Assembly (NCBI RefSeq): GCF_036346615.1
Contig: NZ_CP107836.1
Span: 1 to 64,000, forward strand
DNA: 64,000 bases
From: Streptomyces sp. NBC_00523
GTDB taxonomy: Bacteria; Actinomycetota; Actinomycetes; Streptomycetales; Streptomycetaceae
Direction: 5' to 3'
A program made the translations under genes and the position numbers. Within the stretch, counting starts at the first letter, position 1. Each line of letters begins with the position of its first letter. Below are positions 54,810 through 63,544 of this stretch, piece after piece. Under the pieces are notes generated by a model. The model was given only the letters and a program-made list of their open reading frames with translations, had not been told where the DNA came from and searched no databases.

Positions 54810-55951
54810 GCGCGGACAGGAACTCGGCGACGCCCGCCGGGGCGCGAGGGACCGCCTCCGGCCCGAACGGCCCGACGCCCGCCGACGCGCGGGGGGCTGC
54901 CCCCGGCCCGAGCGGCGCGGTGCCCCCCGAGGCCCGGGCGGCCGCCCGGCGCCGGCTGCTGGAGGACGGACGGGCGCGCGGTCTCTACTCTGGTGCCGCC
55001 TGGTCGCTCGGCGGCACGGAGGGGCCGTGGGACCGCGGCTGGACGGGCACCCGCGCGCAAGGGGGACCCCCGCTGGACGGCAACGATCTGTGGGACCTCG
55101 CATCCGTGACCAAACCGCTGGCGGGCCTGGTCGTCATGGCACTGGTCGACCGGGGCGAGCTCCGCCTCGGCGACACCGTCGGACAGCATCTGGCCCGCTA
55201 CGCGGACAGCCCGCACGCCCCCCGTACGATCGCCCAACTCCTCGACCACACCTCGGGGCTGCCGGGCGGGGTACCGCTCTACCGCGACCACCCGACCCGT
55301 GAGTCCCTGCTGACGGCGCTCGGCTCACTGCCGCGCACCGCCGCGCCCGGCACCCGGGTCACGTACTCGTCCCAGGGGTTCATCCTGCTCGGCCTCATCG
55401 CCGAACAGGTCACGGGCCGGAGCCTGGACGAGCTGATGAGCGAGCTCGTGTGCGCACCTCTCGGCCTCACCGACACCTGCTTCCGGCCGGCGCCCGCCCA
55501 GCGGGGGCGTGCGGTGGCCACGGAAGCCTGCCCCTGGCGTGGCCGGACCGTCGTCGGCGAGGTGCACGACGAGAACGCGGTGGTACTCGGCGGCGTCGCC
55601 GGACACGCGGGGCTCTTCTCCACGCTCGCGGACCTGGAACGCCTCGCGCTCGCTCTCCTGGGCGGCGGCCCCCCGCTGCTGGAGCCGGACACCCTCACGC
55701 TGATGACCACTCCGCGCACGGACCACCTCAACCTGCGCCGCGCCCTGGCCTGGCAGGGGCAGGACTCGACCGGTTCCCCGGTGGGCGACACCTTCGGCCC
55801 GGCTTCGTACGGTCACACGGGATTCACCGGCACGAGCCTGTGGCTCGACCCTGCGGCCGGGCGCTACGCGGTCCTGCTCACCAACCGCGTCCATCCCAGC
55901 CGCGTGGAGCGTGGATTCACCGAGCTGAGGCGGGAGTTCCACACCCTCTGA
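54806..55951 (+). CDS. Beta-lactamase-fold serine hydrolase (class C-like)
   Basis: 381 aa. The SxxK motif is Ser-Val-Thr-Lys (LASVTKPL), the second motif is Tyr-Ser-Ser (VTYSSQGFILLG) in place of Tyr-x-Asn, and the third is His-Thr-Gly (GHTGFTGTSLW). These are typical of esterase/D-aminopeptidase-type members rather than true AmpC. No signal peptide is evident, so it is probably cytoplasmic. It is coupled to the IclR gene by GTGA, suggesting it processes the imported peptide, ester or lactam. The first about 45 residues are Ala/Gly/Pro-rich and may not be conserved. Confidence 0.88.
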   Translation: MSADRNSATPAGARGTASGPNGPTPADARGAAPGPSGAVPPEARAAARRRLLEDGRARGLYSGAAWSLGGTEGPWDRGWTGTRAQGGPPLDGNDLWDLASVTKPLAGLVVMALVDRGELRLGDTVGQHLARYADSPHAPRTIAQLLDHTSGLPGGVPLYRDHPTRESLLTALGSLPRTAAPGTRVTYSSQGFILLGLIAEQVTGRSLDELMSELVCAPLGLTDTCFRPAPAQRGRAVATEACPWRGRTVVGEVHDENAVVLGGVAGHAGLFSTLADLERLALALLGGGPPLLEPDTLTLMTTPRTDHLNLRRALAWQGQDSTGSPVGDTFGPASYGHTGFTGTSLWLDPAAGRYAVLLTNRVHPSRVERGFTELRREFHTL

Positions 55952-55959
55952 TCACGAAA

Positions 55960-56260
55960 CGCGACGGGGGCCCGCACGCCGAGCGAGCTGTACGAGGTCG
56001 CGGGCCCCGTGCCCGTGGTGCTCGTCGGTCACTCCATGGGAGCCCGGCGGCTCTCCGTGCGGCCGCCGATCCGCAGGTGAGGGGCATGATCGCACTGGCC
56101 CTCCGGTGCCCGCCGGGCGAGTCCGCCTCCCATCCCGGAGGTCGCACAGTGATCGCCCTCCACGACGAGAGCGACCGCATCACCCGGGCCGGCGATACCT
56201 GGTCCTACCTCACCCGCGCGCAGGCCGCCGGAGCGGCGCCCAGTCGGGGCGAAGGGCGTC
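55960..56260 (+). pseudogene. Alpha/beta hydrolase remnant
   Basis: YEVAGPVPVVLVGHSMGAR holds the Ser nucleophile elbow in one frame. PQVRGMIALALRCPPGE and GRTVIALHDESDRIT (acid loop), read in other frames, complete a dienelactone-hydrolase-like fragment. The N-terminus and the catalytic His end are lost, and at least one frameshift intervenes. The 180 bases after it hold no gene. Confidence 0.6.
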
Positions 56261-56439
56261 CCCGGAGCGGTCGGCCGCCCCACACGCACAGAAGCTCTGT
56301 TTTTTTCATCTCTATGACGACCTCTTGCGAGGACGTGTTCACGTCAATACAGTTCCCGGCGAGAAGTTGCAGCGCTGCCGGCGGCTCGTTCGCGACCCCC
56401 CGGGGCGCCGTAGTGGAGAACTGATCGAAGGAGCTCTCG

Positions 56440-58422
56440 GTGGGATTCACGCGGCGCACGTTCTTGCAAGCGGCGACGGCGGCGGGACTGACAGGAGTCA
56501 TCGCGGGCGGGGAGGCCGCACTCGCGGACGCCTCGTTCGCGGCCAGCGGCCCGGGGGACGTGGTGGGCAAGGTGACCGTGGGGTACCAGGGCTGGTTCGC
56601 CTGCAAGGGCGACGGCGCCCCGATCGACGGCTGGTGGCACTGGGCGCGGAACTGGGGAGAGACCCCCTCCGCGTCCAACCACGCCATCGTCGCCTGGCCC
56701 GATGTCCGTGAGTACCCGGCCACGTACCGGACCGCCTTCGCCAACCTCGGCAACGGGCAGCCGGCCTCGTTGTTCTCGTCCTACGACCAGTCCACCGTCG
56801 ACACCCACTTCCGGTGGATGAAGCAGTACGGCATCGACGCGGCGGCCCTCCAGCGGTTCAACCCGACCGGCGGCGAAGGGCCGACGCGCGACGCGATGGC
56901 GAGCAAGGTACGCGCCGCCGCCGAGGCCGAGGGCGTCAAGTTCTACATCATGTACGACGTGTCCGACTGGACGTCCATGCAGACGGCCATCAAGGCCGAC
57001 TGGACCCTCAAGATGCGTGCACACACCGCGTCTTCTGCCTATGCCCGGCAGAACGGCAAACCGGTGGTGTGTATCTGGGGCTTCGGCTTCAACGACGCCC
57101 AGCGGCCGTTCACCCCGGAAGCCTGTCTGGACGTGCTGAACTGGTTCAAGGCCCAGGGCTGCTACGTCATCGGAGGGGTCCCGACATGGTGGCGAACGGG
57201 CGACCGGGACTCCCGGCCGGGCTTCAGCGGCGTCTACCACGCCTTCGACATGCTCTCGCCGTGGCTGGTCGGCCGGATCGGCAACGCCGGCGACGCCGAC
57301 AACTTCTACAACGCCGCGACCGTGCCCGACCTCGCCGAGTGCGCCGCGCACGGCATCGACTACCAGCCGTGTGTCCTGCCCGGCGGGGTCACCGAACGCC
57401 AGCGCGCTCATGGTGACTTCATGTGGCGGCAGTTCTACAACATGGGCCGGGCCCAGGTGTCCAGCGTCTACATCTCCATGTTCGACGAGTACAACGAGGG
57501 CAACCAGATCGCAAAGACCGCGGAGTCCCGGGACTGGGTACCGGCCGGGTCGGGCTTCCTCGCGCTCGACGAGGACGGCACGGCCTGCTCGTCCGACTAC
57601 TACCTCCGGCTGACCGGCGACGGCGGCCGCATGCTCAAGGGCCAGTTCCCCGTCACCGCCACCCGGCCGACCCCGCCGCTCGTCGGTGGCAACGACAACC
57701 AGCCGCCGACCGCCCCCGGTAATCCGCGCGCCACCACCGTCACCGACACCACCGTCGCGCTGGCCTGGACCGCCTCGACGGACGACTCCGGTGTGACGGG
57801 GTACCGTGTGCGCCGGATCACCGGTGACACGGTCACCCCCGTGGGCACCGCTCCGGGGAACACCACCACGTACACGGTGAGCGGCCTCTCCCCGTCGACC
57901 TCGTACACCTTCGACGTCCAGGCGCTCGACTCCACAGGCTCCGTGTCCGCGGCCTCGGCCCGGGTCACCGTCACCACGGCGGCCGGCGGCGGCACCCCCA
58001 CCGGCGACCTGGCGCTGCGCCGGCCGGTCTCCGAAAGCAGTCACACCCAGACCTACGGCGCGGGCAACGCCGTGGACGGCGATCCGGGCACGTACTGGGA
58101 GAGCGCCAACCACGCCTTCCCCCAGTGGCTCCAGGTGGACCTGGGCGCTGCCACAGGCGTCCGTCGCATCGTTCTCGCCCTGCCGCCGTCCACCAACTGG
58201 GGCGCGCGCACGCAGACCGTCACCGTCCAGGGCAGCACCGACGGCGCCTCCTTCTCCATGCTGCGCGGCAGCACGGACTGCTCCTTCGACCCGCTCACCG
58301 GGAACACCGCCACTCTGACCCTCCCCGCCTCCACGACCACCCGCCATCTGCGGCTCGTCTTCACCGCCAACACGGGCTGGCCGGCGGGCCAACTCGCGCA
58401 GCTCCAGGTGTACGGCACCTGA
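56440..58422 (+). CDS. Tat-secreted GH99/GH71-like glycosidase with FN3 and discoidin domains
   Basis: 660 aa. A twin-arginine signal (RRTFLQAATAAGLTGV) is followed by a catalytic-type TIM barrel (about residues 42-400) beginning VTVGYQGWFACKGDGAPIDGWWHW, with SMFDEYNEGNQI near its end carrying acidic residues. An FN3 domain (about 425-515, PPTAPGNPRATTVTDTTVALAW) and a C-terminal F5/8-type carbohydrate-binding domain (about 525-658, NAVDGDPGTYWES...LQVDLGA) follow. GH99-like barrels act on mannan or related glycans; the exact substrate is unknown. GTG start with AGGAG nearby. It is monocistronic, apparently intact and extracellular. Confidence 0.88.
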   Translation: MGFTRRTFLQAATAAGLTGVIAGGEAALADASFAASGPGDVVGKVTVGYQGWFACKGDGAPIDGWWHWARNWGETPSASNHAIVAWPDVREYPATYRTAFANLGNGQPASLFSSYDQSTVDTHFRWMKQYGIDAAALQRFNPTGGEGPTRDAMASKVRAAAEAEGVKFYIMYDVSDWTSMQTAIKADWTLKMRAHTASSAYARQNGKPVVCIWGFGFNDAQRPFTPEACLDVLNWFKAQGCYVIGGVPTWWRTGDRDSRPGFSGVYHAFDMLSPWLVGRIGNAGDADNFYNAATVPDLAECAAHGIDYQPCVLPGGVTERQRAHGDFMWRQFYNMGRAQVSSVYISMFDEYNEGNQIAKTAESRDWVPAGSGFLALDEDGTACSSDYYLRLTGDGGRMLKGQFPVTATRPTPPLVGGNDNQPPTAPGNPRATTVTDTTVALAWTASTDDSGVTGYRVRRITGDTVTPVGTAPGNTTTYTVSGLSPSTSYTFDVQALDSTGSVSAASARVTVTTAAGGGTPTGDLALRRPVSESSHTQTYGAGNAVDGDPGTYWESANHAFPQWLQVDLGAATGVRRIVLALPPSTNWGARTQTVTVQGSTDGASFSMLRGSTDCSFDPLTGNTATLTLPASTTTRHLRLVFTANTGWPAGQLAQLQVYGT

Positions 58423-58509
58423 CTCCGGAAGCGGCCGGCGGCCCGGGCCCCTGCAACGCCCGTGGGGGCAGTCGGCCCGGCAGCGCGGCGACACGGTGCG
58501 CCCGGCCCC

Positions 58510-58830
58510 CGCGCACCAAGGGAGCAGCTGAACTCGGCGACGACCGGGTGATCCCCCGTCACCATGATGCTGACCGTGTTCCCGGTCTGCGGCAGTCTCC
58601 TGCCGCAGACTGTCCAGCCGGTGCGCCGCAACCCGCGCGCGGGACGAGCGGTGGCGGTCACCGTGTCGCCCTTCTCGTACGTGTCCGGCTCGGTCGCGTC
58701 ACCGCTGATGGTCACGGTGCCTGCGCTCGCCGGCTCGGCGCTCGCCCTGGCCTTCCGCTGCACCACGTTGATCGCCATGATCCCGCACAGCTTCGCGGGA
58801 CCGGTCGAGGTGCCGAGGCGGTGCGCGTCG
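58510..58830 (-). pseudogene. InlB-type beta-repeat domain remnant
   Basis: TYEKGDTVTATARPARGLRRTGWTV and TGNTVSIMVTGDHPVVAEFSC are one bacterial repeat of the divergent InlB B-repeat type (Tyr-x-Lys-Gly-Asp-x-Val-x-x-Thr-Ala...Gly-Trp...). An upstream LCGIMAINVVQRKARASAEP joins in frame. Such repeats occur in large secreted proteins; the rest of the gene is absent on both sides. Confidence 0.5.
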
Positions 58831-59080
58831 CGCGGACCAAGGCGTTCGTGATCCTGGACGGCGCCCTGCTGCCGATCGACCGGATCGCCGCCGACGCCCC
58901 GCACGACTCGGGCAGACCCAAACGCCACGGCATGAACGTCCAGGTCCTCACCGATCCCTTCGGCCGCCTGCTGTGGGCCTCACCCGCGCTTCCCGGATCC
59001 ACCCACGACCTGACCACCGCCCGCGCCCATGGCATCGTCGGCGCACTTCACGACGCCGGCCTCAATGAGCTGCGGAAATG
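58830..59080 (+). pseudogene. IS5-type (DDE_Tnp_4) transposase fragment
   Basis: AFVILDGALLPIDRI, PKRHGMNVQVLTDPFGRLLWASPALPGSTHDLT and a following ARAHGI are the central catalytic-core segments of DDE_Tnp_4 transposases (first Asp in LDG, second in the DPFGRLLW-to-STHDL region). Neither the N-terminal helix-turn-helix nor the last catalytic Glu is present. Both ends are cut. Confidence 0.8.
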
Positions 59081-59114
59081 GGCGCTCCGCTTGAGCACCG
59101 TTACTGAGCCATGA

Positions 59115-59666
59115 TCACCCGGCGGGTGCCGCGCAGAGTTCGGAGACGATCGTGAATGACGTCGTCACCATCGGCACCGACATGGCCGGCGGCATCACCG
59201 CGTGCGCGGTGTGGCCGTGCATCAGACGGTTGCGGATCTTACGCCCGTCATCGAGGTACTCCGCCTGCCGGGCGGTCAGGATCCCGTCGGCCGCGCCCTG
59301 CTTGATGAGCTGGTACAGCGGCTTCTTGCCTGCGTCCGGGATCCGGTCGCGCAGCACGATCTCCACCGCGATCAGGGAGTGCATGACCGCCACAGTGGAG
59401 AACTCGTAGCAGTAGTAGGACTGGCGCAGCAGCTCGCGCGCCGTACGCAGGACCGTCGCCGCGGCCTCGGGCACGCCGTCGGGCACGACCAGGTCCTCCA
59501 CGAGGTCGTGCATGTCGGCGTAGCAGGTGACGAAGTAGTGGGCCCGGTCATCCGGGACCGGGAAAGGCAGGCGCTGCGTGGTCATCTCCAAAGTCTCCCA
59601 GCGGCAAATCCCGGGCGGCAGCACCTTTCCCTGATCGTCGCGCAGCATGGCGAGAGGGAGACCCAT
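59115..59666 (-). CDS. HEPN-motif hypothetical protein
   Basis: 183 aa, largely helical. The C-terminal helix carries EYLDDGRKIRNRLMHGHTAH, in which Arg-Asn-Arg-Leu-Met-His fits the Arg-x4-6-His motif of HEPN RNases. An earlier long helix (CYEFSTVAVMHSLIAVEIVLRDRI) is the usual partner helix. HEPN proteins occur in toxin-antitoxin, abortive-infection and RNA-processing systems, but also as inert scaffolds (for example DUF4145-type). There is no MNT antitoxin beside it; the neighbour in the divergent direction is an unknown 100-aa protein. An alternative start is ATG 59585. Confidence 0.65.
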   Translation of the reverse strand: MGLPLAMLRDDQGKVLPPGICRWETLEMTTQRLPFPVPDDRAHYFVTCYADMHDLVEDLVVPDGVPEAAATVLRTARELLRQSYYCYEFSTVAVMHSLIAVEIVLRDRIPDAGKKPLYQLIKQGAADGILTARQAEYLDDGRKIRNRLMHGHTAHAVMPPAMSVPMVTTSFTIVSELCAAPAG

Positions 59667-59726
59667 CCGGGCTGCGGTTCGGGGGGGGGTCGTTGAGGCC
59701 GCCGTGTTCAGCAGGGCGGCCCGAAG

Positions 59727-60029
59727 ATGAGGGAGCCGCCCATTCCCGAGAACACCGTCATCACGCCGCTCGCCCCGATGGAGCCGGCCGACATCGCCAA
59801 CGCCTTCGCCTGCGTCCAGGCGTGGCACGCCAGGGACATCGACACCGCTGACGCGGTCGCCGCCGACATCGGCCCGGGGATTCTGTTTCGGCTGCTCCTG
59901 GACGTCGCCGCGCGCGTGTGTATCCCCGTCACCGCCGATGACGGCCATGACGGGGAGCCGTGTGTGCACTCCTTCCTCGCCGCCGCGCCCGGGCGGCGGC
60001 TGCTGGAGGCCGTGGGGCTCGCCGGGTGA
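59727..60029 (+). CDS. Hypothetical protein, 100 aa
   Basis: A cytoplasmic helix-rich protein (ADIANAFACVQAWHARDIDTADAVAADIG, then LLLDVAARVCIPV) with no recognised domain. It is divergent from the HEPN-motif gene across 60 bases, which could make them a functional pair, but this is only positional. Its 3' end overlaps the next minus-strand frame by about 100 bases, so one of the two is probably mis-called or decayed. Confidence 0.5.
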   Translation: MREPPIPENTVITPLAPMEPADIANAFACVQAWHARDIDTADAVAADIGPGILFRLLLDVAARVCIPVTADDGHDGEPCVHSFLAAAPGRRLLEAVGLAG

Positions 60030-60507
60030 GTTCGTCGCGTACGGCTACGTCGCCAGTGCGGGGCCCGGTCTGCTCCAGGGTGCCGAAACGCAGCGCTTGG
60101 AGGTCGTCGGCGCGGTCCGCGATCCGCAGTGCTTCGCGCAGTTCGGCTTCCCGGGCGGCGGCGAGCTCGGCCTGGGCGGCGTCGTCGCTGTCCGGGTCGT
60201 GGCCCGTGCCCGGCGCGACCGCGGCGAGGAGCTGGTCCAGGCGCTCCCACTCCGCGAGCTCCGCCCGGCCCCGAAGGTCGTCGGCCAGGTCCTCGTGGCG
60301 GGACGCCTGCCGGGCGTCGAAGCGGGCGTCATCGAGGGCCGCCGCGATGGCGCCGGCGCTCATACCCTTGGCCCGGCGCCGTACGACACGGCCGCCGATC
60401 CGGGCCGGGTCAACTGGCTCGCGGGGCGCGGCGACGCTCAGGGCGAGCGGTCGGCGGGTGCTCTCGCCGGGCGGCCAGAACCGGGTCATCTTCGGTCTCG
60501 CATTCAT
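59929..60507 (-). CDS. Hypothetical protein, 192 aa, Ala/Arg-rich
   Basis: A helical protein with ALDDARFDARQASRHEDLADDLRG and an acidic/basic coiled-coil-like middle (AQAELAAAREAELREALRIADRADDL). The N-terminal part TRFWPPGESTRRPLALSV and the IGGRVVRRRAKGMS stretch look like plasmid- or integrative-element-borne proteins. The tail beyond about residue 150 is Arg/Pro-rich and overlaps the convergent gene; the real end may be earlier. No ribosome site is seen. Confidence 0.42.
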   Translation of the reverse strand: MNARPKMTRFWPPGESTRRPLALSVAAPREPVDPARIGGRVVRRRAKGMSAGAIAAALDDARFDARQASRHEDLADDLRGRAELAEWERLDQLLAAVAPGTGHDPDSDDAAQAELAAAREAELREALRIADRADDLQALRFGTLEQTGPRTGDVAVRDELTRRAPRPPAAAARARRRGRSAHTAPRHGRHRR

Positions 60508-60713
60508 CGTGCGGATTCGGTGCGGGCCACCGCCAGAGCGCCGTGCGGCGGCCCGCAGATCTGTGCCGAAGCACCGTAGTTGTCACCAGCCGGGGCCAGT
60601 TGAGGTGCGAGAACGGGTTGCGCGAAGCAGTCTGAATGGCACCAGTGAGGGGAGTGACTTGTCACGTGCCCACGCTCGGCAGCACTTCTGTCACCGGGTG
60701 CGTGAGGGGTACC

Positions 60714-61776
60714 TCATTGGATCAGGTCGGTGTGCGGATGCTCGGGGGAGGTCGGGCAGACGTAGATCTGCATGTTGTCCGTGCTGCCCACCTCTACACC
60801 CGTCGGCTGAGAGGGATCCTGGCCTGCCCAGTGAGATCGCGCTGCCTGGGCCTGGTCCTCCTGCGGCACCCAGCCTCCATCGCCGCCCCACTCCCAGGAA
60901 GCGATCGTCAAGAGCGGGACCATCCGCGCCTCGCACACGGAGCAGTACCGGGGGTACGGGTCGGTGCGGCCCCACGGGGGCCACCCTCCGACCTTCCAGC
61001 CGGGTGCGTTTCCCAGGTGGGTGAAATAGAAGTCCAGCGGATACTCCGCGTAGGAACTGTCCACGTCGGCACCGGCCGCCTGCCACCTGGTCCAGTCCTC
61101 CAGCATCCGCTGGAGCTCCGGGCTCAGATCCAGGCTGTTGGGGTACTCAGTGGTCTCCTCCGGTGCCAGCAGGCATGGCTCCGGTACATAGCCCGGACAG
61201 TCCGCCTCGTACGGTTCCGGTGGTGCGGCGAGAACGTCACCGACTTCCGCGGCCGACCGCCAAACAGCGCGGTCGCCGGCTTGTAATCGGGTTCGTGCTC
61301 GTACGGGCACCAGAGAATCTGCAGCAGATCAGCCTGCCCGGGCGGCCTCAAAAGGGGTACGTCACGCAGGTACAGCTGCGCCACGGGCAACATCGGGGCC
61401 GGGGATTCGGCAGGCGCGGGAGAACTCGCGGCAAGCCGTTCGGCGAGCCGCGCGGCGTCCTGTTCCCTGAGTGCTTCCTCCTCGGGCGTGAGCATGGGCT
61501 GGACGTCAGGACGCCGCCTGAACTGCAGGAGTCTCTGGAGGCGTACTGCGGTCGGTGACTCGCGGAATCCGGTGTCCACGTGCAAGTGCCCGCTCTCACA
61601 GTGCGGCCAGGGCTCCCCCGTCGGCCACAACAACGGCCCGCCGACCGAGCTGTCCCTGACCGAAGGTGACCCCGGACGCGGATGCAGACGTATCGCAAGA
61701 CGCGCCAACGGAGCAGTTCCGGGAAGACCGCCGTGACGTCGACGGGCCGCGGCGGAGTGGTTCGTACGAAACTCAT
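60714..61776 (-). pseudogene. DUF1963-like protein gene with two frameshifts
   Basis: Joining three frames gives one protein of about 350 aa. It starts with MSFVRTTPPRPVDVTAVFPEL. After a shift near 61710 comes LARLAIRLHPRPGSPSVRDSSVGGPLLWPTGEPWPHC. After a shift near 61255 come AAPPEPYEADCPGYVPEPCLL and GTDNMQIYVC. The GGPLLWPTGEPWPHC block and late Cys pairs (YCSVCEAR; CPTSPEH) resemble streptomycete relatives of YwqG/DUF1963. Codon bias is still strong, so the frameshifts are recent or are sequence errors. Confidence 0.6.
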
Positions 61777-61869
61777 GCGGGTGATCCTGTCACCAAGCAC
61801 CGACAACGGAAGCTGGAAGAAAGAGGTCGTTTTCACCCAATCCCCATCCCTATATCGGATATTATGCGG

Positions 61870-62420
61870 CGTTCTCCGGGTCGCGCCAGGAGATGGTGCT
61901 CTCGCTGGTGAGGCGGCGGGCCACGAGGCTGGTCATGGCGAGGTGGATCACGGCTTCGGAGCGTGCGGGAGGTCTTCGTAGTCGAGGGCCAGGCGACGGT
62001 TCAGCAGAGCCAGCCGTAGGCCCGCTCCACCGCCCATCGTTCGGTATCGGGGGAAAGCCCCTGGTCTCGGGCTTGCGAGCGGTACTCTCCATGTCGACGC
62101 CGAGGGTCGCGGCTTGCTCGACGAGGTGATGGCGGCAGTCGCCGTCGACCCAGATCTTGCCGATGCCCGGGTGTTCGGCGGCGACCTGGTCCAGAAGGTG
62201 GGCGCCGGCGATGGAGTCCCGCACGCCGGCCGCGGTCACCAGCACGGCAAGGAGGAATCCGAGCGTCTCGGTGACGATGCTCCGCTTCCTGCCGACGTTC
62301 TTCTTGCCGGCGTCGATGGCCTGGCTCGAGGCCGGAATGCTGTTGGAGGTCTTCACGCTCTGGGCCTCGATCAGACATGCCGATGGTTCACCGTTCCTGC
62401 TCTCCTTTCTCCCGGCGAGA
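61870..62420 (-). pseudogene. IS5-family transposase remnant
   Basis: NGEPSACLIEAQSVKTSNSIP, DAGKKNVGRKRSIVTETLGF, VTAAGVRDSIAGAHLL and GIGKIWVDGDCRHHL are the IS5 core (first Asp in the Glu-Ala-Gln-Ser-Val-Lys area, second in VDGDCR). RWAVERAYGWLC, with the catalytic Glu, sits in another frame, and NRRLALDYE in a third. The N-terminal domain is missing. It is inactive. Confidence 0.8.
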
Positions 62421-62886
62421 TCGTCTCTTCCCCTGCGGGGAAGAGGTGTCGCCAGAAGGAAAGACTGGCCCAAGGCCCCTGGTCTGCAGTGCATGAGTTC
62501 GACTCCTTGCAAGTCCACCCTTCGGGCAACCGCTTGAGCAACCAGCCGCCGTGCAACGATGCCGACGCGCGAGCGGTCCGCACGGACGCTTCAGCAATGC
62601 GGCCTGCTCTGTCTCGGCCAGCCGCAACGGGCTGATATTCAGCAACCTCGCCGCTCGCGGGGCAGTCACGCTCGTCGACCAAGTCGATCACAACCGGATG
62701 ACCACAACTGGCTGCTGGGCGCGAGCTTCGTGGTGGACGTGCGGCGCGTTCGGCCGACGGCTTCCGACAGGGGCTGCGGTTCAACTTCTCGTGCTGGCGG
62801 CCGTGTGGGCCGCGCGACCACTGGGATGTCTCACCCTCGATGAGACGGGCCCCGAGGTGTGGTGTCCTGACCTCACCCGTCGGCGG
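62421..62886. other. Non-coding stretch
   Basis: About 465 bases without a credible gene between the transposase remnant and the TetR gene. One minus frame gives a weak 137-aa reading of no recognised family and poor codon bias. I see no strong inverted repeat or other signal. Confidence 0.5.
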
Positions 62887-63471
62887 TCAGTGGGCGGTGT
62901 CGGGAGCAGCGGTGTGCTGCTCGAGGCCGCCGAGGATGAGCGCGAGGCCCGCCTCGAAGGCGGCCTCGTGATCGAGTGCGGGAACATCGTCCGGCAGGTT
63001 CTCCGGGGCCGGCGCGTCGGCGTCGGCCTGCTCCTCCAGGACACATCCGACGGTGAAGCGGCCGGCGGCCAGCATCGCCATCTGTGCGTGCCGCTCGGGT
63101 ACGCCGGAGGCCATCAGGAAGGTCATCTTCCGACGGATCCGGTCCAGATCGCCGGTCGGCCTGCTGCCGGCGTGCAGGCGGGCGCCGTCGCGGCGCAGCA
63201 GCAGGGTGCGGCGGAAGCTGCGCGAGTTGTCCAGGAACCAGCTGCGCCAGTCGTCCCCGAGCTCTGGCAGGGCGGCGTGGGCGTGCGGGGCCATGGCCAC
63301 CTCCGCCATTGCGGCCAGCAGGTCCTTCTTGGTCTTGAAGTGGTAGTAGAGCGAAGGCTGCTCCACACCCAGGCGTTTGGCCAGTCGCCGAGTACTGACG
63401 TTTTCCAGGCCCACGTCGTCCAGCAGGTCCAGCGCCTCAGCGACGGCGGTCTCACGGTTCATCTTCGTCAC
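62887..63471 (-). CDS. TetR-family repressor (TetR_C, tetracycline-type)
   Basis: 194 aa. The N-terminal helix-turn-helix reads ALDLLDDVGLENVSTRRLAKRLGVEQPSLYYHFKTKKDLL, very like class TetR proteins (VSTRRLAxxLGVxxPSLYWHxxxK). The C-terminal helices (DDWRSWFLDNSRSFRRTLLLRRDGARLHAG, FTVGCVLEEQ) follow true TetR, including the Arg-Asp-Gly-Ala loop. It is divergent from a TetX-like monooxygenase gene, and two tet-type operators lie between, so it should repress both itself and the monooxygenase until an inducer (a tetracycline-like or other polyketide) binds. Starts at 63471 or 63462. Confidence 0.92.
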   Translation of the reverse strand: MTKMNRETAVAEALDLLDDVGLENVSTRRLAKRLGVEQPSLYYHFKTKKDLLAAMAEVAMAPHAHAALPELGDDWRSWFLDNSRSFRRTLLLRRDGARLHAGSRPTGDLDRIRRKMTFLMASGVPERHAQMAMLAAGRFTVGCVLEEQADADAPAPENLPDDVPALDHEAAFEAGLALILGGLEQHTAAPDTAH

Positions 63472-63479
63472 GTTGACAA

Positions 63480-63527
63480 TCTATCGGTGATAGAAGAATC
63501 TGGAAAGCCAGAACCGATCACTGATAG
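63480..63527. promoter_or_regulatory. Two tet-operator-like sites
   Basis: Site 1 is TCTATCGGTGATAGA (63480-63494), a perfect 6+6 palindrome that differs by one base from the enterobacterial tetO2 core CTATCAGTGATAG. Site 2 is CGATCACTGATAG (63515-63527), whose complement CTATCAGTGATCG differs by two bases from the same core. Tandem operators between divergent tetR and a resistance gene are the classical Tn10-type layout. GGAG near 63533 serves the downstream ATG. Confidence 0.85.
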
Positions 63528-63544
63528 ATTTTGGAGTGTGGATC

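Noticed and set aside
54806..55951. Calling the serine hydrolase a beta-lactam resistance gene.
   Set aside because: The second motif is Tyr-Ser-Ser rather than Tyr-x-Asn, the third is His-Thr-Gly, there is no signal peptide, and it is coupled to a catabolic regulator, so an esterase or peptidase role is more likely.
56344..58494. 716-codon minus-strand frame opposite the glycosidase gene.
   Set aside because: Composition is typical of an antisense shadow (Gly/Arg/Val repeats, no domain); the plus strand has a signal peptide and three recognised domains.
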